Under the pieces are notes generated by a model. It saw only the letters and a list, made by a program, of their open reading frames with translations, was not told where the DNA came from and made no database searches. Shown in pieces: positions 40,682 through 48,832 of a stretch of DNA of 63,357 nucleotides; within the stretch, counting starts at the first letter, position 1, and each line of letters starts with the position of its first letter. Origin of the DNA: Streptomyces macrolidinus (GTDB lineage: Bacteria > Actinomycetota > Actinomycetes > Streptomycetales > Streptomycetaceae). The DNA is taken from NCBI RefSeq assembly GCF_023887685.1, contig NZ_JAMWMR010000031.1:1-63357 (forward strand), written 5' to 3'. The position numbers were made by a program, and so were the translations under genes.

Positions 40682-41721
40682 GCACCGCAGCCGTCACCGA
40701 CAAGCGCAGCACCCTGCGCGGCGCCACCCTTCCGCGCTGGTCCCCCTGGGCCATCGCCGCGGGCTCCGTCGCCGTCGCGATCGGCATCGGCGCCGCCGCC
40801 GGACTGCACAGCCACGTCCAGTGGGGCCTGATCGCCGCACTCCTCTTCGTCCTGGCCACCTACGGCATCGCGGCCCGCGTCGAGGGCCGCCGCCAGGCCA
40901 AGGACCGGGTCGCGACCTCCCTGGTGTGGGTCGCCTTCCTGCTCGCCGTGGTGCCGCTGGTCTCCCTGATCTGGGTGACCGTGCAGCGCGGTGTGAAGGT
41001 CCTCGACTTCTACTTCCTGAGCCACTCGATGGGCGTGGTCGCCGACTCCCAGCCGGGCGGCGGCATCTACCACGCGATCCTCGGCAGCCTGGAGCAGGTC
41101 GGCCTCGCCACCCTGCTCGGCGCGCCGATCGGTGTGCTCACCGCCGTCTACCTGGTGGAGTACGGCCGCGGCCGGCTCGCCCGTGCCGTCACCTTCTTCG
41201 TGGACGTGATGACGGGTATCCCGTCGATCGTCGCCGGTCTGTTCATCCTCAGCCTGATGCTGATCCTCGACATGCAGCCGTTCGGCTTCGCCGGATCGCT
41301 CGCCCTGGCCATCCTGATGATGCCGGTCGTGGTCCGCTCCACGGAGGAGATGCTCAAGCTCGTCCCGAACGAGCTGCGCGAGGCCTCCCTCGCGCTGGGT
41401 GTCCCCAAGTGGCGCACCATCCTGAAGGTGGTCCTGCCGACCTCCCTCGGCGGTATCACCACCGGCGTCATGCTGGCGATCGCCCGTATCGCCGGTGAGA
41501 CCGCGCCGGTCCTGCTGCTGGTCTTCGGCAACCGGTTCATCAACGCCAACCCCTTCGACGGTGCGCAGGCGTCGCTGCCGCTGTACATCTATCAGCAGTA
41601 CGGTGCGGGCGCCGAGCCGGCGTACGACCGTGCCTGGGCGGCCTCGCTCGCACTGATCGCCTTCGTGATGATCCTCAACCTGGTGGCTCGCGGAATCGCC
41701 CGCTGGAAGTCCCCACGCTGA
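40678..41721 (+). CDS. pstA: PstA, phosphate ABC permease
   Basis: 347 residues. After two extra N-terminal membrane helices (residues 20-70) comes the PstA core: FYFLSHSMGVV, the EAA motif REASLALGVPKWRTILKVVLPTSLGGI, and ARIAGETAPVLLL. It is translationally coupled to pstC. A hairpin region lies between it and pstB. Confidence 0.97.
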   Translation: MSTAAVTDKRSTLRGATLPRWSPWAIAAGSVAVAIGIGAAAGLHSHVQWGLIAALLFVLATYGIAARVEGRRQAKDRVATSLVWVAFLLAVVPLVSLIWVTVQRGVKVLDFYFLSHSMGVVADSQPGGGIYHAILGSLEQVGLATLLGAPIGVLTAVYLVEYGRGRLARAVTFFVDVMTGIPSIVAGLFILSLMLILDMQPFGFAGSLALAILMMPVVVRSTEEMLKLVPNELREASLALGVPKWRTILKVVLPTSLGGITTGVMLAIARIAGETAPVLLLVFGNRFINANPFDGAQASLPLYIYQQYGAGAEPAYDRAWAASLALIAFVMILNLVARGIARWKSPR

Positions 41722-41738
41722 CCGTCAGCGGCCCCCAC

Positions 41739-41774
41739 CGCGTGGGGCACCGAGGTGCCGCTGCCGCCACGCGG
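41739..41774 (+). repeat. Nested inverted repeat between pstA and pstB
   Basis: CCGCGTGG (41739-41746) can pair with CCACGCGG (41767-41774), and the loop holds GGCACC-GA-GGTGCC, a small internal hairpin. It fills much of the 85-base pstA-pstB gap and may tune mRNA stability. Confidence 0.5.
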
Positions 41775-41806
41775 ACCCTTACGAACCATCAGACTTTGGA
41801 AGTGAC

Positions 41807-42583
41807 ATGGCCAAGCGAATCGACGTCAGCGGACTCACCGCCTACTACGGCTCCCACAAGGCGATCGAGGACATCTCGATGACGGTCGAGCCGCGGTCGG
41901 TGACGGCGTTCATCGGCCCCTCCGGCTGCGGCAAGTCGACGTTCCTGCGCACGCTCAACCGTATGCACGAGGTGACGCCGGGCGGACGCGTCGAGGGCAA
42001 GGTGCTCCTGGACGACGAGGACCTGTACGGCGCGGGCGTCGACCCGGTCGCCGTCCGCCGCGAGGTGGGCATGGTCTTCCAGCGCCCCAACCCCTTCCCC
42101 ACGATGTCGATCTTCGACAACGTGGCGGCGGGCCTGCGGCTGAACGGCGACCACCGCAAGTCGGAGCTGAACGACATCGTCGAGAGGTCCCTCAAGGGCG
42201 CGAACCTCTGGAACGAGGTCAAGGACCGCCTGAACAAGCCGGGCTCGGGGCTGTCGGGCGGTCAGCAGCAGCGGCTGTGCATCGCCCGCGCGATCGCCGT
42301 CGAGCCGAAGGTCCTGCTGATGGACGAGCCCTGCTCGGCCCTGGACCCGATCTCGACGCTGGCCATCGAGGACCTGATCGGCGAGCTGAAGGAACGCTTC
42401 ACGATCGTCATCGTGACGCACAACATGCAGCAGGCCGCGCGCGTCTCGGACCGTACGGCGTTCTTCAACCTGGCGGGCGTGGGCCAGCCGGGCAAGCTGA
42501 TCGAGATCGACGAGACGGAGCGGATCTTCTCCAACCCGTCGGTGCAGGCGACCGAGGACTACATCTCGGGCCGCTTCGGCTGA
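41807..42583 (+). CDS. pstB: PstB, phosphate ABC ATPase
   Basis: 258 residues, the standard PstB length. Walker A is GPSGCGKSTFLRTLNRMHE, the PstB-specific Q-loop is VFQRPNPFPTMSIFDNVAAGL, the signature LSGGQQQRLCIARAIA, Walker B VLLMDEPCSALDPISTLAIE and switch His VTHNMQQAARVSD. It powers phosphate import through PstCA. It ends the operon at a double hairpin. Confidence 0.97.
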   Translation: MAKRIDVSGLTAYYGSHKAIEDISMTVEPRSVTAFIGPSGCGKSTFLRTLNRMHEVTPGGRVEGKVLLDDEDLYGAGVDPVAVRREVGMVFQRPNPFPTMSIFDNVAAGLRLNGDHRKSELNDIVERSLKGANLWNEVKDRLNKPGSGLSGGQQQRLCIARAIAVEPKVLLMDEPCSALDPISTLAIEDLIGELKERFTIVIVTHNMQQAARVSDRTAFFNLAGVGQPGKLIEIDETERIFSNPSVQATEDYISGRFG

Positions 42584-42602
42584 GCCGCGGCGGCGGAAGA
42601 CC

Positions 42603-42636
42603 CCTCGCGGTGCTGCATGGCGGTGCCACCGCGAGG
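42603..42636 (+). terminator. Hairpin just after pstB
   Basis: CCTCGCGGTG (42603-42612) pairs with CACCGCGAGG (42627-42636) over 14 bases. It is directly followed by a stronger hairpin. Confidence 0.55.
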
Positions 42637-42639
42637 AAG

Positions 42640-42674
42640 GAGGGCCCGCCCCTGGCTCCCAGGGGCGGGCCCTC
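42640..42674. terminator. Strong bidirectional terminator between pstB and the DUF5988 gene
   Basis: GAGGGCCCGCCCCTG (42640-42654) pairs perfectly with CAGGGGCGGGCCCTC (42660-42674) over a 5-base loop. It lies between convergent stops. Confidence 0.85.
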
Positions 42675-42690
42675 TCCTCCTCTGCTCCTC

Positions 42691-42891
42691 CTACTCGGCT
42701 ACTTCCGTGCGTTCCCACCACTGGTAGACGGTGACCCGACCTTCCTGGCTGTCCTCGTGGCGCGACGTGACCTTGTAGTGCTCGTATCCGCCGCGGTGAG
42801 GGATCTTCAGCTCTTGTCCCGGCGGAACGATCGGCGCCAGGGTGCCCGCCAGATCGTCCGGCCCGCCTTCGAGGAGTGCCTTGGTAGTCAT
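42691..42891 (-). CDS. DUF5988-like small protein
   Basis: 66 residues beginning MTTKALLEGGPDDLAGTLAP, then KIPHRGGYEHYKVTSRHED and a terminal YQWWERTEVAE. The GGPDDL...GGYEH...WWERTE pattern fits a small streptomycete family (DUF5988, from memory). Soluble, no catalytic motif. It lies 42 bases before the end of the pit gene on the same strand, so it may be read from the pit transcript. Confidence 0.75.
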   Translation of the reverse strand: MTTKALLEGGPDDLAGTLAPIVPPGQELKIPHRGGYEHYKVTSRHEDSQEGRVTVYQWWERTEVAE

Positions 42892-42933
42892 AGGTCCAGT
42901 CTTCTCGCGCCGCCGACCACCGCATCTCGGGCG

Positions 42934-43932
42934 TTACAGGACCGCCAGATCGATCAGCCAGTACCCGCACGCCGCGACGATCGCCGCGGCCGGCATGGTG
43001 ATGAACCAGCCCAGGACGATGTTCTTCGCGACGCCCCAGCGCACGGCGTTCACGCGCTTCGTCGCGCCCACACCCATGATCGCCGAGGTGATCACATGCG
43101 TCGTCGAGATCGGCGCCCGGAACAGGTACGCCGTCGTGAACATGATCGAGGCCCCCGTCGCCTCCGCGGCGAAGCCCTGCGGCGGGTCCAGCTCGATGAT
43201 CTTGCGGCCCAGGGTGCGCATGATGCGCCAGCCGCCCGCGTACGTGCCCAGCGACAGCATCATCGCGCAGACGATCTTCACCCACACCGGGATCGGATCC
43301 CCGTACTCCTCGACATCGGCGATGACCAGTGCCATCACCACGATGCCCATCGTCTTCTGCGCGTCCTGGAGACCGTGACCGAGGGCCATACCGGCCGCCG
43401 ACACGGTCTGCGCTATGCGGAAGCCCCGCTTGGCCTTGTGCGGGTTGGTCCGCCGGAAGATCCACATGATCAGCGTCATCACCAGGTAGCCGACGATCAG
43501 GCCGACCACCGGGGACAGGAACATGGGGATGACGATCTTGTTCATGACGCCGGACCAGTACACCGTCGTACCGCCCGCGAGCGCCGCGCCGACCATGCCG
43601 CCGAACAGCGCGTGCGAGGACGACGAGGGCAGCCCGAAGTACCAGGTGGTCAGGTTCCAGGAGATGGCACCGACCAGCGCCGCGAAGAGGATCGCCATCC
43701 CCTTCCCGCCCTCGGGCGTCTGGATCAGGCCCTTGCTGACCGTCACCGCGACCCCGGTGCCGATGAACGCTCCGGCGAGGTTCATCGCCGCGGCCATGGC
43801 CAACGCCGCCCGCGGGGTCAGCGCGCGCGTCGACACCGACGTCGCGATCGCGTTCGCCGAGTCGTGGAAGCCGTTCGTATAGGTGAAGAAGAGTGCGACC
43901 AGGATGGTCAGGATCAGAGCAAAGGTGTCCAT
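42934..43932 (-). CDS. pit: Low-affinity inorganic phosphate transporter (Pit family)
   Basis: 332 residues, about ten membrane helices. The two PiT signature segments are present: FTYTNGFHDSANAIATSVSTRAL near the N-terminus and FRAPISTTHVITSAIMGVGATKR near the C-terminus. It imports metal-phosphate with protons. ATG 43932 lies 7 bases after the stop of the DUF47 gene, so the two are an operon. From memory this matches pitH1 of S. coelicolor. Confidence 0.94.
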   Translation of the reverse strand: MDTFALILTILVALFFTYTNGFHDSANAIATSVSTRALTPRAALAMAAAMNLAGAFIGTGVAVTVSKGLIQTPEGGKGMAILFAALVGAISWNLTTWYFGLPSSSSHALFGGMVGAALAGGTTVYWSGVMNKIVIPMFLSPVVGLIVGYLVMTLIMWIFRRTNPHKAKRGFRIAQTVSAAGMALGHGLQDAQKTMGIVVMALVIADVEEYGDPIPVWVKIVCAMMLSLGTYAGGWRIMRTLGRKIIELDPPQGFAAEATGASIMFTTAYLFRAPISTTHVITSAIMGVGATKRVNAVRWGVAKNIVLGWFITMPAAAIVAACGYWLIDLAVL

Positions 43933-43939
43933 CGACGCC

Positions 43940-44560
43940 TCAGGACTCCTTGACCGCGATGGTCTCCACCGTGTTGGCCACGTGCTCGAAAGCGTCCGCG
44001 GCCTCCTCCAGCACATCCACGATCTGCTTGAGCTTCAGCACCTCGATCGCGTCGTACTTGCCGTTGAAGAGATGGGCGAGCAGCTTGCGGTGGATCTGGT
44101 CCGCCTGGTTCTCCAGGCGGTTCACCTCGATCCAGTACTCGGTGAGGTTCTGCATCGTGCGGAGGTTGGGCATCGCCTCGGCCGTCAGCTCCGCCGCCCG
44201 CGCCAGCACCTCGATCTGCTGGGCGACGCCCTTGGGCAGTTCCTCGACGTTGTAGAGGACGACGAGGTCGACGGCCTCCTCCATGAAGTCCATGATGTCG
44301 TCGAGGGACGAGGCGAGGGCGTAGATGTCCTCGCGGTCGAAGGGCGTGATGAACGAGGAGTTCAGCTGGTGGAAGATCGCGTGTGTGGCGTCGTCACCGG
44401 CGTGTTCCGCGGCCCGCATACGCTCTGCGATCTCGGCCCGGTCGGAGGGGTCAGCCCCGAGCAGTTCCATCAGGAGTTTCGAGCCCGTGACGATGTTGTC
44501 CGCGGATGCGGCGAACATGTCGTAGAAGCTCGTCTCCCTGGGGGTCAGACGAAAGCGCAC
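43940..44560 (-). CDS. DUF47 PhoU-like Pit accessory protein
   Basis: 206 residues, all helical, of the DUF47 family related to PhoU (FYDMFAASADNIVTGSKLLMELL, AEHAGDDATHAIFHQLNSSFITPFDREDIYALASSLDDIMDFME). E/DxxxD metal-binding motifs of the PhoU type are visible. Such proteins are encoded with Pit transporters and adjust phosphate uptake. GTG 44560 is preceded by GAGG. Confidence 0.92.
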   Translation of the reverse strand: MRFRLTPRETSFYDMFAASADNIVTGSKLLMELLGADPSDRAEIAERMRAAEHAGDDATHAIFHQLNSSFITPFDREDIYALASSLDDIMDFMEEAVDLVVLYNVEELPKGVAQQIEVLARAAELTAEAMPNLRTMQNLTEYWIEVNRLENQADQIHRKLLAHLFNGKYDAIEVLKLKQIVDVLEEAADAFEHVANTVETIAVKES

Positions 44561-44756
44561 GTGGGGTCCTCAGATGCTTCGGTTTCGGTCAGGCTGATGC
44601 TAAGCACATCATCCGGCCACGGCTACGGGTCGTCTCCAGTGTCGCCCATCGGCCGTCGTGGTCGGCACGGGGGCCGTACGAGGGGGGTCCGAGGGCGGCC
44701 GAGGCCCGTGGCCAGGGCCTACGAAGGGATCCTGCTCCTCGGCAAAGTTCGTTACC

Positions 44757-44777
44757 ATATACCCGTCAGGGGTATAT
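44757..44777 (+). promoter_or_regulatory. CsoR operator
   Basis: ATATACCC and GGGTATAT form a perfect 8-base inverted repeat across a 5-base spacer (GTCAG). G/C-tract palindromes flanked by TA are typical CsoR sites. It lies about 85 bases before csoR, consistent with copper-relieved autorepression. Confidence 0.85.
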
Positions 44778-44862
44778 GTCCGTTTCGCGACGCGGGAGCC
44801 GCGTCCGCGGGTGCACCGTCCCACGCCCGGTTCGCCGGGCCCACCGTCTCCAGGAGGACGCG

Positions 44863-45219
44863 ATGACGACCACCGAGGCCGGCGCGCCGGCGCCCTCCGA
44901 GGGTGCCGAGGCCGTGATGACCGACCACGACCACGGCGTCCACGGCTACCACCACCAGAAGGACGAGCACCTCAAGCGGCTGCGCCGTATCGAGGGCCAG
45001 ATCCGCGGGCTGCAGCGGATGGTCGACGAGGACGTGTACTGCATCGACATACTCACGCAGGTCTCCGCCTCGACGAAGGCCCTGCAGTCCTTCGCGCTCC
45101 AGCTCCTCGACGAGCATCTGCGCCACTGCGTCGCGGACGCCGCGCTCAAGGGCGGCACGGAGATCGACGCGAAGGTCGAGGAGGCGACGAAGGCGATCGC
45201 GCGCCTGCTGCGGACCTGA
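44863..45219 (+). CDS. csoR: CsoR, copper-sensing repressor
   Basis: 118 residues. The CsoR helical bundle starts at HLKRLRRIEGQIRGLQRMVDEDVYC and carries the Cu(I) ligands Cys (VYCIDILTQ) and His-x3-Cys (EEHLRHC-like, here DEHLRHCV). An acidic/His-rich N-terminal extension of 40 residues (TDHDHGVHGYHHQ) is typical of the streptomycete protein. AGGAGG precedes ATG 44863. Copper binding releases DNA and induces copper export genes elsewhere. No copper transporter lies beside it here. Confidence 0.95.
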   Translation: MTTTEAGAPAPSEGAEAVMTDHDHGVHGYHHQKDEHLKRLRRIEGQIRGLQRMVDEDVYCIDILTQVSASTKALQSFALQLLDEHLRHCVADAALKGGTEIDAKVEEATKAIARLLRT

Positions 45220-45271
45220 CGCCTCTGGCCGCTGTACGACGGCGCTGCGCGGGCGGGACCGCTTCGGCGGC

Positions 45272-45448
45272 TCAGCCGCCGAAGCGGTCCCGCTCCTTGG
45301 CCACCCGCAGCACCTCGTCGATGCTTTCCAGACTCAGCCGGTCCTCGCGCGCGCTCGAGGCCGCGATGATCAGGTCGCCGCACAGCTCGATCTCGGCGAG
45401 GGCCACGTGGTCATGAACTGCCGTACCGCCCAGCAAAGCCACGCGCAT
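45272..45448 (-). CDS. 58-residue conserved-looking protein
   Basis: ATG 45448, with GAGG three bases upstream, encodes an acidic, helical protein (MRVALLGGTAVHDHVALAEI, CGDLIIAASSAREDRLSLES, IDEVLRVAKERDRF). Good G/C third-position bias supports it. It resembles small uncharacterised proteins common in streptomycetes. It converges with csoR. No function can be assigned. Confidence 0.7.
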   Translation of the reverse strand: MRVALLGGTAVHDHVALAEIELCGDLIIAASSAREDRLSLESIDEVLRVAKERDRFGG

Positions 45449-45578
45449 CACCTCTTTCTGCCGCCACCGACCTCCTAGGGTAGGGAGCGGCCCACGCCCG
45501 GCGCATGGCACGGACGGACCATTTCCAGCCCCTCAGCCGCGCCACTTCCGGACCCGCCCACCGGCCCCACGGGCCCCC

Positions 45579-46424
45579 TCACCGCTCCGCGATCTTCCCG
45601 GCGAAGATGTCCCCCGCCGCCGGGAGCACCACCTCGGCCGGTGCCCCGAAGCCGTACAGCACAGTGGTCGAGGTCACAGCGACCGTGGTCTTGCGGTCGC
45701 CGTTGACGAAGCCGAACCGCTGGCGGAGCTTGCGGATACGCCCCTCGGCGTCGAGATAGGCGTCGAAGGGGACCTCGGCCGTGGCGAACCCCCGCGCCGC
45801 CGCGCGCAACGCCCCCTTGTCCCCCTCGGCCGCGCGGCGCGCCGCGCGCCCGATGTCCGTGATCCCCCGATAGTGCCGCACGGCCGTCCCGTCGATCTCG
45901 GTCCGCCCGACGTACGTCGCCTCGCGCACCCCGCGCAGCAGTTCGGCCGCGGTGTACGGGTCGGTGGCGCCGCCGGTGACGAGGTTGCCGTCGGAGAGCG
46001 TGGCCGTGTCGACCCGTACCCATTTGTCCGGGGGCACGCCCGCGCCCCGGTTCTTCATGAACAGGGCGCCCGCGGCGAGCAGTTCGGTGATCGGGCGGTG
46101 TTCCTGGGCGCCCGTGGGGTCCTGCGGCAGGGTCACCGTCAGTCGGCCGAGCCGGCCGCGGAAGTCGTACACGCCCTCGCCGCGGATGGTGACGCGGGTG
46201 CCGCCCGTGGCCATCTCCATCGACGTACGGGCCCGGGAGCTGCCCGCGCGCACCAGGGCCGCGGAGGCCTGACGCAGCAGGGCGAGCGAGCCGCTGGCCG
46301 AGCGCGCGTCCTCGGCGGCGGCGCCGCTGTTCGAGCAGCCCGTGGCCGAGGCGGCGCAGACCAGGAGTGCCACCGTCGTGGCGCATGCCGCGCTCGCCCG
46401 ACCATGCAGCCGCCGCACCACCAT
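45579..46424 (-). CDS. Lipoprotein, LppX/LprG-like fold suspected
   Basis: 281 residues. A signal peptide ends in the lipobox SATGC with Cys30. The mature region (SLALLRQASAALVRAGSSRART, YDFRGRLGRLTVTLP, FDAYLDAEGRIRKLRQRFGF) follows the pattern of mycobacterial LppX/LprAFG lipoproteins, which bind acylated lipids. Assignment is by pattern and moderate. It stands alone, with its promoter in the 290 bases before it. Confidence 0.72.
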   Translation of the reverse strand: MVVRRLHGRASAACATTVALLVCAASATGCSNSGAAAEDARSASGSLALLRQASAALVRAGSSRARTSMEMATGGTRVTIRGEGVYDFRGRLGRLTVTLPQDPTGAQEHRPITELLAAGALFMKNRGAGVPPDKWVRVDTATLSDGNLVTGGATDPYTAAELLRGVREATYVGRTEIDGTAVRHYRGITDIGRAARRAAEGDKGALRAAARGFATAEVPFDAYLDAEGRIRKLRQRFGFVNGDRKTTVAVTSTTVLYGFGAPAEVVLPAAGDIFAGKIAER

Positions 46425-46714
46425 CGCCCTACCCCCAGCAGGTCCGTCCCGGTGTCCCTCCTGTCGTTCCGCTTAACGACGGCCGACGGCACCCGTCACG
46501 CGGTCGGCGCACCGGCCGTATCTGCCTTGGGTAACCTGCGGGAGTGGACCAGCAGGACAGCGCCGCCTCTCATGGCGAGCATCGCACGACCACGGTCGAA
46601 CAGGGCCGCTTCTGTTTCGCTCGCTGCGCCTGCGGCTGGCGCGGCCCGGCCCGCAGGGCCCGCAGCCTCGCCAGGACGGACGCGCAGGGTCACGCCGACG
46701 GCCCGACGTACTGA
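46425..46714. other. Intergenic region before the lipoprotein gene
   Basis: About 290 bases between the PAP2 gene end and the lipoprotein start. A 65-codon minus-strand frame (46496-46693, GTG start) has an internal TTA codon and mixed third positions; I give it little weight. No hairpin stronger than chance was noted. Confidence 0.35.
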
Positions 46715-47413
46715 TCAGGCCGCCAGATCCCGCTCCTCGGCCGCCGCCTCCGTCCGCGCGCCCGGGATCACGGCCCGCGCGGGATGCGCCCCGCGTGCCC
46801 GGATCAGCGTGCCGAAGCGGGACGAGCGTTCGGCCGCCTCGGCGAGCGGGGTCAACAGGGCCGTGGCGAGCGGCGAGAGCAGCAGGGCCACGGCCGTGCC
46901 GAGGGCGAAGCCGCCGATGACGTCCGTCGGGTAGTGCACGCCCAGGTAGACCCGGCAGAACCCTTCGAGCAGCGCGAGCCCGAGGCCGATGATCCCGAAC
47001 TTACGGTGCGCCAGGAACAGTCCGGCCGCCATCGCCATCGTGAGCGTGGCGTGGTCGCTGACGAAGGAGTAGTCGTTCTTGCCGCTGACGAGGACATCGA
47101 GTCCCTGATGGTCGACGAACGGCCGGGGACGTTCCACGAAGCCCCGGATCGGCACGTTCACCAGGACTGCCACGCCCGCGGCGAGCGGGGCCCAGAGCAG
47201 CGCGGCCATGGACGGTGCCGCGTGCTCGCCGCCGCGTCGGCGCAGGCTCCACCAGCAACCGAGCACCAGCAGGACCATCGCGAGCAGCAGACCGTACTCG
47301 CCGATGAACGTCACGACGCGGTCGAGCCAGTGCGGGGCGTCCTGGGCCAGGCCGTTGATGTCGTAGAGCAGTTCGACGTCGGGGTTCGAACCGGATGCGG
47401 CGAGTCCAGCCAT
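46715..47413 (-). CDS. PAP2-family phosphatase, BcrC/undecaprenyl-PP type
   Basis: 232 residues with about five membrane helices. The three PAP2 motifs are RGFVERPRPF (Arg in place of the first Lys), FVSDHATLTMA and RVYLGVHYPTDVIGG with catalytic His residues. The SDHA form of motif 2 is that of BcrC-type undecaprenyl pyrophosphate phosphatases, which recycle the cell-wall lipid carrier. It is monocistronic. Confidence 0.88.
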   Translation of the reverse strand: MAGLAASGSNPDVELLYDINGLAQDAPHWLDRVVTFIGEYGLLLAMVLLVLGCWWSLRRRGGEHAAPSMAALLWAPLAAGVAVLVNVPIRGFVERPRPFVDHQGLDVLVSGKNDYSFVSDHATLTMAMAAGLFLAHRKFGIIGLGLALLEGFCRVYLGVHYPTDVIGGFALGTAVALLLSPLATALLTPLAEAAERSSRFGTLIRARGAHPARAVIPGARTEAAAEERDLAA

Positions 47414-47709
47414 CGTGTGCGGCCCCTTCGTCTGTCCCTGTACCGCGGACGCGCCTGTGCGCGCCGCCCACCACCCCCGTGGTCGTAGATCCGCTTCACG
47501 TCAGACCGGTTGCCGTACGTCGACGCTCTACGTGAGAAGCAACGCACAGGCCGGTGGTCCGCGTTCCGCACTCAACCGAACGATCACGCAGACGTTACCG
47601 AAGAGAGACTCGTCCTCGCAGCTCAGAAGAAGGGGCGCGGCGGAGGGTTACGGATGCGTGCGCCCTCGCACGCGCCGTTCGCGCCCCCCGGTTCACACCG
47701 TCGTCCGGT
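47414..47709. other. Intergenic region, no gene seen
   Basis: About 296 bases between the wall-hydrolase stop and the PAP2 start, both genes on the minus strand. The region is less G+C-biased by codon position and no frame is convincing. It should contain the PAP2 promoter. A direct repeat of a CACACCGTCGTC-like unit lies at about 47694-47723, at the end of the hydrolase gene. Confidence 0.35.
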
Positions 47710-48714
47710 TCACACCGTCGTCGGCAGTGCCTTCGCGCCGTCCTGGGTGACCCGCGTCGCGCCGAAGTAGTCCGGGGTGTCGATGGGGTCGAAACGGATC
47801 ACGGCCCCCGGCCGGGGCGCGTCGATCATGTAACCGCCGCCGACGTAGATCCCGACGTGCCGGATGGCCCGCGAATCGGTCGCGTCGTCCGAGAAGAACA
47901 CCAGGTCGCCCGGGAGCAGTTCGTTCCGCTTCGGGTGCGGCCCCGCGTTGTACTGGTCGTTGGCGACGCGTGGCAGTGTGATGCCGACGCTGTCGTACGC
48001 GGCCTTGGTCAGCCCGGAGCAGTCGAAGCGCCCGCCCTGGTCCCTGGTGCCGTTGCCGCCCCACAGATAGGGCGTGCCGAGCTTCTTCTGGGCGTAGTAG
48101 ATCGCGCCGGCCGCCTGCTTGGAGGGGTCGACCCGGCGCACGGGCGCGGCGAAGCTCTGCGCCAGGGTGGTGATGGTCTTCACGTAGTTCTGGGTCTCCT
48201 TGTACGGCGGCACACCGCCGTACTTGATGACCGCGTACGCCCCCGCGTTGTACGACGCCAGCATGTTCTTCGTCGGGTCGCCGGGCACGTCCTTCACGTA
48301 CGAGGCGAGCTTGCAGTCGTACGAGGCGGCCGACGGGATCGCGTCGGCCGGGTCCCAGACGTCGGCGTTCCCGTCGCCGTTGGCGTCGAGGCCGTGGGTG
48401 GCCCAGGTGCCGGGCATGAACTGCGCTATCCCTTCGGCCTGCGCGGGGCTCTTGGCGCTCGGGTTGAAGCCGCTCTCCTGATAGAGCTGGGCGGCGAGCA
48501 GCGCGGGGTTGATCGCGCCGCACAGATTGCCCCAGCGCTGTACGAGCGAGGAGTACGCGGCGGGCACGGCGTTCTTGGCGAGCCCGACGGACCCCTGGGC
48601 GCCGCCGCCACCCGAGAGGTTCGCGGCGTTCAGATAGACCCCGATGACGAGCAGCAGCACGAAGCCGAGCCCGGCGCCGACGGTAGCGGTGCCCCACACC
48701 CACGCCTTACGCAC
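47710..48714 (-). CDS. Cell-wall hydrolase: lytic transglycosylase plus NlpC/P60
   Basis: 334 residues from GTG 48714 (GAGGGG 9 bases upstream). One membrane anchor (VGAGLGFVLLLVIGVYL) precedes an SLT-type transglycosylase domain (LYQESGFNPSAKSPAQAEG, catalytic Glu; FMPGTWATHG). An NlpC/P60 endopeptidase follows, with catalytic Cys in FDCSGLTKAAYDS and His in IRHVGIYVGGG. The pairing cuts glycan and peptide links, and is found in VirB1/CwlT-like proteins that open the wall for conjugation machines. The T4SS-like operon starts 6.7 kb away, so a link is possible but unproven. Confidence 0.9.
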   Translation of the reverse strand: MRKAWVWGTATVGAGLGFVLLLVIGVYLNAANLSGGGGAQGSVGLAKNAVPAAYSSLVQRWGNLCGAINPALLAAQLYQESGFNPSAKSPAQAEGIAQFMPGTWATHGLDANGDGNADVWDPADAIPSAASYDCKLASYVKDVPGDPTKNMLASYNAGAYAVIKYGGVPPYKETQNYVKTITTLAQSFAAPVRRVDPSKQAAGAIYYAQKKLGTPYLWGGNGTRDQGGRFDCSGLTKAAYDSVGITLPRVANDQYNAGPHPKRNELLPGDLVFFSDDATDSRAIRHVGIYVGGGYMIDAPRPGAVIRFDPIDTPDYFGATRVTQDGAKALPTTV

Positions 48715-48832
48715 CGTCAACCGCCCCTCGCCGCCTGGGAGTACGCCGACGGTCAGTGTAGGGGCGCGTGTGCGGAGGGGACCAGGACGAACAGAGCCTG
48801 TGTGGGAACCGCGGTGGCGGGTGCGGCCGGTG

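Noticed and set aside
46496..46693. A 65-codon minus-strand frame between PAP2 and the lipoprotein gene
   Set aside because: Contains a TTA codon, has weak codon bias and low-complexity Ala/Gly composition.
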